A stretch of 64,000 nt of DNA, taken from the NCBI GenBank assembly GCA_031268335.1, contig JAIRXG010000006.1:1-64000 (forward strand), given 5' to 3'. The notes under the pieces were generated by a model that ran no database searches, was not told the origin of the DNA, and saw only the letters and a program-made list of their open reading frames with translations. Below, piece after piece: positions 57,101 to 64,000 of the stretch. Origin of the DNA: Campylobacteraceae bacterium (GTDB lineage Bacteria; Campylobacterota; Campylobacteria; Campylobacterales; Campylobacteraceae). The position numbers and the translations under genes were made by a program. Position 1 is the first letter of the stretch. Every line of letters starts with the position of its first letter.

Positions 57101-57919
57101 TTAAAATTCGGATACGACCGAAGTGAGCATTTTTATGCAAAGTATCATATTCAAAGCGCCGAGTATTTTTTTGAGTACGGAAATTGGCAGGATTTGACTG
57201 TATTTTGCTCCTAACTTTGCCGTAAAAAAACTTGTTGCGGATATGAAAAACACAGCGGGCAGATATACGTATCCCAAAGTTAGAGTTTGCATATCTACAT
57301 TTTCAATCCCCGTTATCATCATATAACTAAGCGCGCCCGTTATGGAGAGCGGAAAACCAAGCGCAGCTGAAGTTCCGATAGCCTTTTTGCCGTCAATATT
57401 TTGCCAAATTAGAAAAGGTACGGTCAAAGAACCGCCGCCGATAGAAACGAGCGCCGATATTGTTCCTATGCCTCCGCCTGCGCCAAAAAGCCAGCGTTTT
57501 GGCAGGAGTTGTCTTGTGGGTTTTGGTTTTTTGTCCATAAATAACTGTATAGAGACATAAGCCATAAAAATACTGAAAAATATGGAAAGAGCCAAAGAAT
57601 TTGTTATGGAGACCAAAAAAGCGCCCGTTAAAACCCCCAAAATCACTCCCGGAGCCATCGGTTTAAATGCGCTCCAAACAACATTATTTTTAGATTTATG
57701 AGCTCTCATACTTGAAAACGACGTTATAACTATTGAAGCCATAGATGTGCCAAGAGCCAAGGGAATTGCTTTTTCAACATTTATACCTTTGTAGATAAAA
57801 ATAACCGAAAGTATCGGAACCATTATCCCGCCTCCGCCTATTCCCAAAAGTCCGGCCATGAAGCCGACTACTAATCCAAGAGCCAACAGATATATTATCA
57901 ATTCTAACGTTATTTCCAA
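57101..57919 (-). CDS. TauE/SafE (TSUP) family permease
   Basis: A 272-residue membrane protein with about eight helices. Family marks include VGFMAGLLGIGGGGIMVPIL near the N-terminus and the related GGIGTISALVSIGGGSLTVPFL in the middle. TSUP proteins move sulfite, sulfoacetate or other anions (known for TauE and SafE). It starts with TTG at 57919 with a modest GGGA upstream; no other in-frame start keeps the N-terminal motif. It is near assT and the sulfonate island, which fits sulfite export, but its substrate is not known. Confidence 0.85.
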   Translation of the reverse strand: MEITLELIIYLLALGLVVGFMAGLLGIGGGGIMVPILSVIFIYKGINVEKAIPLALGTSMASIVITSFSSMRAHKSKNNVVWSAFKPMAPGVILGVLTGAFLVSITNSLALSIFFSIFMAYVSIQLFMDKKPKPTRQLLPKRWLFGAGGGIGTISALVSIGGGSLTVPFLIWQNIDGKKAIGTSAALGFPLSITGALSYMMITGIENVDMQTLTLGYVYLPAVFFISATSFFTAKLGAKYSQILPISVLKKILGALNMILCIKMLTSVVSEF

Positions 57920-58046
57920 AGCTATTTCCCAAAAAATAAATAGGATTATATCAGAAAATTTTAATAAATTTTTATTTGAACACTACATGTAGATTTATCC
58001 AATACAGATGAAAAACTTTGGCAAATTGCTATATTTATTAGAACAA

Positions 58047-58052
58047 TATAAT
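58047..58052 (+). promoter_or_regulatory. -10 box candidate for the porin
   Basis: TATAAT in CAATATAATTATAG, giving a leader of about 100 nt before the ATG at 58158. A long leader is unusual, so a nearer promoter cannot be excluded. Confidence 0.4.
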
Positions 58053-58157
58053 TATAGTTTAACTATGTTGTTTAAGGTGAGATTAATATTAATGTTGTTT
58101 TGCCGTTAGAAGATGTGCTTAAACTTACAAAATATTTTTTATATATAAGGATACATT

Positions 58158-59312
58158 ATGAAGATTTTAATAAGCGCACCGTTACTTATTGCTTTGGGCG
58201 CTTACGCTAATGCTACGGATTCGTTGGCAGATGCACTTCAAAACGGCAACATAACCGGCGAATTGCGTTCTTACTATTTCAATCAAAAAATAGGCGACAA
58301 AAAAGCCGATATTTTGAGTTTTGCTCTTCGCTTGAATTATACGACGGATTTTTATTATGGTTTTAAAGGCAGCATAACGCCTCAATTATCAAGCTCTCCA
58401 TTTGTGGACAAAGATGCAAAAGATATGTTCAAAGCGCCAAATGGTCTGTACGGACACGGAGTCGTTTTGTCCGAAATGTATTTATCTTACATGCAAAGCA
58501 AAAGTACGGTCAAAGCAGGACGTCAATTTATAAATATGCCTTTGATAAAAGGCGGAGCAGGGAAAGCTATTATTCAATCATTTGAAGGAGCTACCCTAAC
58601 AAGTAACGAATTTTCTAATAATACGTTTTATGCGGCATATATTAGAAAATTTCAAAAACAGACAAACGGCAAAGGAAGCGCTCCAAAGTTTGAAAAACTT
58701 AGCGGAAAATATGCCTATGCTTTTAGCGTCGTAAATGACTATTTTGAAAAATTAGGACTAATCGGAGCTTACGGCGGCATGAAAGATGAGTTTTCAATTT
58801 TTTACATGCAGGCTAATTTTAAAGATGTTTTTTCATACTTTAATTATCAAGTTGCCGCTCAGTATTCACATACAAATTATAAAAATTCTGCTCTTGATGA
58901 TTCAAACTATTATGGCGTCAAAGTCGGTGTAGGTATTGAAAATTTCAATACGTATTTAGCTTGGGCGACGATAAAGGATGGGGATTCAAAATTTGGCGTA
59001 GTGGGAGGAGGAAATAAGTGTATGCTATTTACAAGTTCATACGAACAATGCGCCGAATACGAAAAATCAAAGCAGTATGCAATAGACGCAAACTACAATT
59101 TCAAAAATTTAGGATTGTTGACCGGTATTAGATACGCTCATCTGGATTACGAAGACATAAACGACAAAATAGATTGGAAAAATATATATGCGACGTATTA
59201 TTTCAGCGGCGTTTTAGACGGACTTTCTGCCGGATTTTTATATGAAAACGAAAATCACAAAAATACAAAAGATACAAACTTATACATAGCAAGAGTAGCT
59301 TATAAGTTTTAA
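58158..59312 (+). CDS. Outer-membrane porin, OprD-like family of Campylobacterota
   Basis: A 384-residue secreted beta-barrel protein. The signal peptide ends LGAYANA, and the mature protein begins TDSLADALQNGNITGELRSYYFNQK, the standard start of epsilonproteobacterial Opr-type porins. It alternates strands of aromatic residues and ends YIARVAYKF with a terminal Phe, as barrel proteins do. It precedes the dsbA-dsbI-assT operon by 14 nt and may be part of it, giving an uptake route for aryl sulfates. Confidence 0.85.
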   Translation: MKILISAPLLIALGAYANATDSLADALQNGNITGELRSYYFNQKIGDKKADILSFALRLNYTTDFYYGFKGSITPQLSSSPFVDKDAKDMFKAPNGLYGHGVVLSEMYLSYMQSKSTVKAGRQFINMPLIKGGAGKAIIQSFEGATLTSNEFSNNTFYAAYIRKFQKQTNGKGSAPKFEKLSGKYAYAFSVVNDYFEKLGLIGAYGGMKDEFSIFYMQANFKDVFSYFNYQVAAQYSHTNYKNSALDDSNYYGVKVGVGIENFNTYLAWATIKDGDSKFGVVGGGNKCMLFTSSYEQCAEYEKSKQYAIDANYNFKNLGLLTGIRYAHLDYEDINDKIDWKNIYATYYFSGVLDGLSAGFLYENENHKNTKDTNLYIARVAYKF

Positions 59313-59326
59313 ATTAAGGAGTATCA

Positions 59327-59971
59327 ATGAAAAATTTTATTTACAAAACGGTTATAGCGTTTTTGTTCTTTACAATGAACGCTTTTGGTTTCAGCGAAGG
59401 GACTGATTATGTAAAACTTACAAATCCTATTCCGAATGCTGATAAAACTCTCATTAAGGTTTTCAGTTATGATTGCCCTTTTTGTTACAAATATGACAAG
59501 TCGGTAACACCGATAGTTGTTAGTCGGCTTGAAGGAGTTTTGACTTTCAAGCCTTTTCACCTCAAAACAAAAGGAAAGTACGGCAAAGAGGCAAGCGAAC
59601 TTTTTGCGGCCTTAATTGTCAAAGACAGCGCTGAGAATATTAAGCTAACAGATGAAACATCTGCGTTCAAAAAAACTAAAATGGCTTACTACAACGCATA
59701 TCACGACAAGAAAGAGAGATGGGACGGCGGCGCTGAGAGTTTTGTGGCTTTTGGATTACAAGCAAGCGGTTTGTCTGAGAGCGAATTTAAAAAGCTTAAA
59801 AATACTCAAGAGGCAAAAGATATTATATCTCAATGGGAAGCAAGCTACGAAGTAGCAAAGATTCAAGGCGTGCCGGCATTTGTCGTAAACGGCGAGTATC
59901 TTATCTATACAAAATCAATAACCTCAATAGACAAAATGGTTGATTTGATAAAAGAGTTGGCAAATAAGTGA
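59327..59971 (+). CDS. DsbA/DsbL-type oxidoreductase of the assT operon (CPFC)
   Basis: A 214-residue periplasmic thiol oxidase with Sec signal ([21 protein letters not shown]), active site CPFC in [13 protein letters not shown], and cis-Pro loop [13 protein letters not shown]. In E. coli UPEC, DsbL and DsbI are dedicated to AssT (known). Position next to dsbI and assT supports the same role. Its stop overlaps or adjoins the dsbI start. Confidence 0.85.
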   Translation: MKNFIYKTVIAFLFFTMNAFGFSEGTDYVKLTNPIPNADKTLIKVFSYDCPFCYKYDKSVTPIVVSRLEGVLTFKPFHLKTKGKYGKEASELFAALIVKDSAENIKLTDETSAFKKTKMAYYNAYHDKKERWDGGAESFVAFGLQASGLSESEFKKLKNTQEAKDIISQWEASYEVAKIQGVPAFVVNGEYLIYTKSITSIDKMVDLIKELANK

Positions 59972-59979
59972 GGTTGAAA

Positions 59980-60657
59980 ATGTTACAAAAATTTTGGAAG
60001 GATTTAAAAACAACACCGATAGATACTATCGCAAAATGGCAAAATGCAAGATTCTTGTGGCTTTTGATGGCATTTTGCAGTATTTTTTTGGTAATCGTCG
60101 CACATTCGTTATTTCAGCACTACATATATATGGCTCCTTGCGAACAGTGCGTATATATAAGATTTGCGTTTTTTTGCATGTTTTTTGCAGGGTTAATAGC
60201 GGCTTTAAATCCAAGAAGTATGTTTCTAAAATTTATAGGCTATATTTTAGCGTTTTGGGGCATCATTCAAGGCATAGGTTACAGTTTGAAATTAAATGCT
60301 GTTCATAAAGCCGTTCATTCGGATAATCCGTTTGGCGTACAAGGTTGCTCGGCAGAACCTACATTTCCTTTCAATTTGCCTTTGGACAGATGGTTTCCCG
60401 ACTGGTTTAAACCTACGGGGGATTGCGGATATGATAATCCGATTGTGCCGATGGACGCAAATTTAAGTTCTTTACAACAATGGCTTGTGGATTTTTATGA
60501 AGAGGGGTGGTATTTGGTGCCTTCGCATCACTTTATCAATATGGCGCAAGCTTGTTTGTTTGCATTTATTTTATGCCTTATATTGCTTGGCTTTATGTTT
60601 ATATGCTTTATTTTAAAATCCATAACTAATAAAACTCTTTACAAGGAGATAACATGA
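59980..60657 (+). CDS. DsbB/DsbI-type quinone-linked disulfide oxidase
   Basis: A 225-residue inner-membrane protein with about five hydrophobic helices that would re-oxidise DsbL and feed electrons to quinone. Redox cysteines are CEQC in [13 protein letters not shown] and the periplasmic pair around [20 protein letters not shown] and TGDCGYD. The ATG at 59980 is preferred because GAGG lies 6 nt before it; a GTG at 59968 is inside the dsbA stop region. It overlaps assT by 4 nt (ATGA). Confidence 0.88.
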   Translation: MLQKFWKDLKTTPIDTIAKWQNARFLWLLMAFCSIFLVIVAHSLFQHYIYMAPCEQCVYIRFAFFCMFFAGLIAALNPRSMFLKFIGYILAFWGIIQGIGYSLKLNAVHKAVHSDNPFGVQGCSAEPTFPFNLPLDRWFPDWFKPTGDCGYDNPIVPMDANLSSLQQWLVDFYEEGWYLVPSHHFINMAQACLFAFILCLILLGFMFICFILKSITNKTLYKEIT

Positions 60658-62501
60658 GTAAGAGAAAAGTTTTATCATCCGCAATAATTGCGGGATTGAT
60701 TTTGAGCGCTTCGCCTATGAGTTTGTTTGCCGGCGGCGGAGGCAGCGGTACTAATACGTACAAAGGGGAGGGCAAAATCGGCGCGGTTTTTATGAATCCG
60801 TTTGACGTAGCTCCGCTTACCGCTATTATTAAAAGCGGGGGACACAAACTTACCAACGTAAAAGTTGTTGTTGAAGGCAAAAAAGACGGCGGCGTGCCGA
60901 TATCTTATGATGTTTCGGATAATAAGGTTTTACTCTACGGAGGAATTCCTGTTTGGGGTATGTATCCTGATTATCAAAATAAGATTAATGTATCGTACAC
61001 AATGCACGATACAAACGGTGGCGTTCAAAACGTTAAAGAGACATATACCGTATATGCTCCGCCGATAAATCTCTATGGTTCAGGTACAAAACAAAAAAGG
61101 GTTCTTCCGGAAGCAAAAGTGGTGATAGCGGCGGACAACAGTATCAAGAAAGATTTATATCTGATGAATCACCTCTCTTCAACGCTTCCAAATGCCGCTC
61201 AAGTTGTTTGGAATAATCCTGTAGGCGGAGCTATTGAGTGGGACTATGAAACTTATGTATGGATAATAGATACAAACGGCGATATAAGATGGTATCTTGA
61301 CACGAGCAAATTAAGAGACCCCAACGACTTGCGCAAAAAAGGCAATATGATGGGCTTTGACCAAACAAAAGACGGTGCTCTTATGTGGGGTATGAGTCAA
61401 GCGTATATGAAGTACGATTTGATGGGAATGCAGATTTTTCATAGAATGCTTCCGAAAAGCTATATAGATTTTAGTCACCACTTGGAAGAGACGTCAAAAG
61501 GTACTTATCTTTTGAGAGTAGCTTCGTCTGATTACAAAAGAAAAGATAATAAAAACGTAAGAACAGTAAGAGATGTGATTGTTGAACTTGACAAAGACGG
61601 AAATGTTCTTGACGAATGGAAGTTGATGGAGATACTTGATCCGTACAGAGACGCTAATATGCTTGCTATGGATCAAGGGGCGGTATGTCTTAATATTGAC
61701 GCTTCACAAGCCGGGCATACAAAAAGCAAAGAAGAACTTGAAGACGCAAGTGCTCCGTTTGGCGATGTTGCCGGAGTTGGCGCGGGAAGAAATTGGGCGC
61801 ATGTGAATTCAGCCAATTACGATGCAAGCGATGATTCTATCATTGTCTCTTCACGACATCAAAGCGCGGTTGTCAAAATCGGAAGAGATAAGAAAGTAAA
61901 ATGGATAATAGCTTCTCCTGAAGGTTGGACGGGCGAACTTGCCAAAAAAGTATTGACTCCGATTGATGCGAAAGGCAAAAAGATAGATTGCGGCGAGAGC
62001 GGTTCAAAATGCCCCGGATATTTAAACGATAAAGGCGGATTTGATTGGTCGTGGACACAACATACGGCGTACGTGATTCCGGAAAAATCAAAACAGGGAC
62101 TCGTACATGTAAGCGTATTTGACAACGGCGATTCGCGCGGTATGGAACAGCCGGCAATGGTCAGTATGAAATATAGCCGCGCCGTTGAGTATGTTGTTGA
62201 TGAGAAAAAGATGACGGTACAGCAAGTTTGGGAATTTGGCAAAGAGAGAGGATTTGAGTGGTTTAGTCCCATCACTTCAGTTGTTGAATATATGCCAAAA
62301 ACAGATTCTATGATGGTTTACAGCGCAACTGCCGGACTTGGCGACGTTAAAGCGTTTTCAAGAGGCGAAGCGGAACTTGTGCCGTTTTTGCACGAATTTA
62401 AATACGGAACAAAAAAATCTCTGCTCGAGATAAAATTTGTGGACAGCAACACAATAGGATACAGAGCTTTAAAAGTTGATTTACAATCGGCGTTTAAATA
62501 G
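60654..62501 (+). CDS. assT: Aryl-sulfate sulfotransferase AssT
   Basis: A 615-residue periplasmic enzyme that moves the sulfuryl group from a phenolic sulfate to another phenol without PAPS, through a sulfo-histidine. The signal peptide ends AGGGG/SLFA. Landmarks are [25 protein letters not shown] (Arg/His contacts), QHTAYVIPE (catalytic His) and the cysteine pair in [12 protein letters not shown] that likely forms the disulfide made by the upstream Dsb pair. The length matches the family (about 600). A TACATGTA lies at 62104, read in frame as HV. Confidence 0.92.
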   Translation: MSKRKVLSSAIIAGLILSASPMSLFAGGGGSGTNTYKGEGKIGAVFMNPFDVAPLTAIIKSGGHKLTNVKVVVEGKKDGGVPISYDVSDNKVLLYGGIPVWGMYPDYQNKINVSYTMHDTNGGVQNVKETYTVYAPPINLYGSGTKQKRVLPEAKVVIAADNSIKKDLYLMNHLSSTLPNAAQVVWNNPVGGAIEWDYETYVWIIDTNGDIRWYLDTSKLRDPNDLRKKGNMMGFDQTKDGALMWGMSQAYMKYDLMGMQIFHRMLPKSYIDFSHHLEETSKGTYLLRVASSDYKRKDNKNVRTVRDVIVELDKDGNVLDEWKLMEILDPYRDANMLAMDQGAVCLNIDASQAGHTKSKEELEDASAPFGDVAGVGAGRNWAHVNSANYDASDDSIIVSSRHQSAVVKIGRDKKVKWIIASPEGWTGELAKKVLTPIDAKGKKIDCGESGSKCPGYLNDKGGFDWSWTQHTAYVIPEKSKQGLVHVSVFDNGDSRGMEQPAMVSMKYSRAVEYVVDEKKMTVQQVWEFGKERGFEWFSPITSVVEYMPKTDSMMVYSATAGLGDVKAFSRGEAELVPFLHEFKYGTKKSLLEIKFVDSNTIGYRALKVDLQSAFK

Positions 62502-62510
62502 TTTTATATG

Positions 62511-62550
62511 GGAACGCTCCAAAATTTCGGAGCGTTCCGAAATATTTTTT
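62511..62550 (+). terminator. Rho-independent terminator after assT
   Basis: GGAACGCTCC (62511-62520) pairs perfectly with GGAGCGTTCC (62529-62538) around AAAATTTC, followed by GAAATATTTTTT. It lies 9 nt after the assT stop, so the dsb-assT operon ends here. Confidence 0.85.
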
Positions 62551-63218
62551 ATAATACATGTAAGAAGTATAATTAGACAAAAATACTTTAATATTATCAA
62601 AAGAGATGAAAATAAAAGCGATTGCGGTAATTATTCGCGCTTGCGGCAAAGTCTTACATGTAAAATATTGGACGGCGATTATTAACTTTAGATAGATTGC
62701 AATAACCTGCTTGAAGTGTTCAAAGAGGGAATTGCTGTTTTAAAACAAATACATAAAATGGAATCTTTATCTTTACGATATTGCTCATTTATCCGCTTTA
62801 AAAATTTTATATTTAAACTTTGCAAAAAATAGACGACGAGGCAATACTTAGCATAGAAAAGCTCGGTTACAAAATCAAATGGGCAAATTTATCAAAAGCG
62901 TTGCGCCATATCGTCTACATGTATGAAGTTTATCCATTTATTAAGATTGTTATTTGTGTTGTGTTTATCAATAAAGTTTTATATTGATGGATAGAGCGAT
63001 GGTTTTTTGATATTAATTTTATAGCATCTTTGCTTGGCGATTGAAAATTTTGACGTGATAAATTGATGAGGTAATTTTATTTATATAAGCTAATATAAAC
63101 AATAACGCTATTAGCGTTAATGCGATAGCGTATCGCTTTTTAGGATAAAATTTACTCCATTTTTAACATATATGATATTTGATAAAAGACGAAATTCAAA
63201 CCGGTCAAACTTTGTTTC
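62551..63218. other. Intergenic gap with possible decayed fragments and a hairpin
   Basis: No intact gene. A frame at about 62818-62985 reads QKIDDEAILSIEKLGYKIKW, then ANLSKALRHIVYMYEVYPFI, open for about 50 codons with no start or ribosome site; it may be a decayed gene. GCGATA-GCG-TATCGC followed by five T at 63122-63141 could be a terminator on the plus strand. Three TACATGTA copies are present (62555, 62655, 62916). Confidence 0.45.
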
Positions 63219-64000
63219 TTATAACCAATTTTCTCTTTTGTCGCTTGTATCTATCTCTCGTCCTATAGCTTTATGAAGCTCCCAATAGTATTGAACAAAA
63301 CGCTCTATGCTTTTGTCTGTCGGCAAATATATGCCGTCCTCTTTTTTGGCAAATTTATCCAAAAACTCTTTAGCGTCTCTTTTGCATAGATAGTGTTTTG
63401 CCAACTCAAGATAAGTCTCAAAATACCACTTTATGAGCGCATTTACACACTCTTTACTTGTATCTATAAGCAATTTTTCGCCAAAAGATAAAATGCCGCT
63501 TTCAAAGAGCCCCGTAAGATGTATAAGAGATTCGCAATAGTAAGGCTCAACTTCGTTCGTTTTTTGCCATGTTATAAGAGAGACGGAACGTTTTATCGTA
63601 TCGTTTATTACATGTGGCAATAACGTTTCGTCGATATTTTTAAAAAAAGCGCAGAGTCCTCCCGTCGTGGCTTTAAACTCCTCTATATTTTTAAAAACCC
63701 CGCTTTTATTCATTTTGCCTTCAGTGTCGTTATCTATCCATAAAATATGTCCAAACTCGTGTCCTATAGTGGTTACTTCATACACTTTATGCCAAATATC
63801 AGACTTTTTAAATACTAGTTCTCTCTCATTTTTTATAAATTTTGCGCCGAAAACTTCGCTTGATATCTTCATAAACGGCTTTGCTCTTATGCTGTCCAGC
63901 ACATTATCGGAATAAGCAAATATTTTCTTGCCGCACTCTTTGCTGACAAATTCGTCATTTGGTACTACTTGAGCAGAAAATAGACCGTTAAACTGCGCTG
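63219..64000 (-). CDS. CiaB-like protein with HEFGH motif, 5' end outside the window
   Basis: About 260 C-terminal residues are present; the frame stays open to the right edge of the window (AQFNGLFSAQVVPNDEFVSK), so the start is not seen. An HEFGH zinc-peptidase motif lies in TIGHEFGHILWIDNDTEG, followed by NKSGVFKNIEEFKATTGGL with a Glu ligand position. The end reads ELHKAIGREIDTSDKRENWL. This resembles Campylobacter CiaB (about 610 residues; recalled), named for host-cell invasion, but homologues also occur in non-pathogens. Family and role are probable, not proven. Confidence 0.72.
   Translation of the reverse strand, partial: AQFNGLFSAQVVPNDEFVSKECGKKIFAYSDNVLDSIRAKPFMKISSEVFGAKFIKNERELVFKKSDIWHKVYEVTTIGHEFGHILWIDNDTEGKMNKSGVFKNIEEFKATTGGLCAFFKNIDETLLPHVINDTIKRSVSLITWQKTNEVEPYYCESLIHLTGLFESGILSFGEKLLIDTSKECVNALIKWYFETYLELAKHYLCKRDAKEFLDKFAKKEDGIYLPTDKSIERFVQYYWELHKAIGREIDTSDKRENWL

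Larger units (their letters stand above)
45..62923. repeat. Dispersed 8-bp palindrome TACATGTA, 34 copies
   Basis: Hand count of TACATGTA start positions: 45, 1575, 9230, 9258, 9431, 16175, 16486, 16753, 16936, 21556, 22873, 24501, 24828, 29870, 30587, 33706, 34698, 34815, 36926, 39467, 40585, 42171, 44329, 45443, 48180, 49694, 49805, 53711, 53893, 57984, 62104, 62555, 62655 and 62916. A base-composition model at roughly 36% G+C predicts about 2 in 64 kb. Only three ACATGTA sites have a base other than T in front (16341, 32967, 42954), so the 8-mer is the unit. Some copies extend to 14-bp palindromes, as at 21553-21566 and 24825-24838. About 14 lie in or touch genes, read as HV, YM or TC depending on frame. 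Function is unknown. The count was made by eye and may be off by a few. Confidence 0.85.

Noticed and set aside
63122-63141. Strong terminator for the CiaB-like gene
   Set aside because: The T run is on the plus strand, whereas the CiaB-like gene is on the minus strand, so direction does not fit; kept only as a possible hairpin.

Overview
The window looks like a Campylobacterota (epsilonproteobacterial) chromosome, closest in gene content to Campylobacter, Sulfurospirillum or Wolinella. The evidence is low G+C, a 13-gene nuo operon whose NuoE/NuoF are replaced by two small epsilonproteobacterial proteins, a fabG/gpmI/mraY/murD neighbourhood, a short YrdC-type protein, a CiaB-like HEFGH protein and an AssT/Dsb operon. 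I cannot name the species. All calls come from reading the sequence and from memory of the families; no database search was run.

Layout. 0.1-0.9 kb: tRNA-Val, tRNA-Asp and a Sua5/YrdC-family gene. 1.7-24.1 kb: an amplified organosulfur-type island. It holds three SsuD-like flavin monooxygenase genes, six periplasmic binding proteins, two ABC permease/ATPase pairs, a PNPOx-like flavoprotein, two near-identical radical SAM proteins with a C-x8-C-x2-C motif, a threonine-synthase-like PLP enzyme and a badly decayed DmoA/NtaA-type monooxygenase pseudogene. The island also contains a cluster of hairpin repeats (16.3-16.9 kb) and a frameshifted GLUG-repeat lipoprotein (17.0-18.6 kb). 25.7-39.4 kb: nuoABCD-X-Y-GHIJKLMN. 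40.3-45.7 kb: a lipoprotein remnant, fabG and gpmI on the minus strand, mraY and murD, tRNA-Phe. 46-53.5 kb: a membrane protein, a Na/Pi-cotransporter-like protein and a three-gene unit headed by an 1183-residue protein with four AAA modules. 53.9-62.6 kb: a DsbA, a two-component system, a TauE/SafE permease, a porin and the dsbA-dsbI-assT operon. 63.2 kb to the end: the C-terminal part of a CiaB-like protein.

How the genes may work together. The 1.7-24 kb island reads as uptake of a small, probably sulfonate-like compound, oxidation by reduced-flavin monooxygenases, and further processing by a radical SAM enzyme and a PLP enzyme. The substrate is unknown. The 54-62 kb region is also sulfur-related: AssT moves sulfuryl groups in the periplasm, DsbA/DsbI probably form its disulfide, and a TauE/SafE protein could export an anion such as sulfite. 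Complex I here has no NADH module, so it should take electrons from a carrier such as flavodoxin.

A signal running through the whole window is the palindrome TACATGTA. I counted 34 copies by eye, against about 2 expected from base composition. It occurs in genes (several reading frames) and between genes, and resembles a highly iterated palindrome or recognition site. I regard this and the SsuD-like/radical-SAM island as the two observations most worth following.
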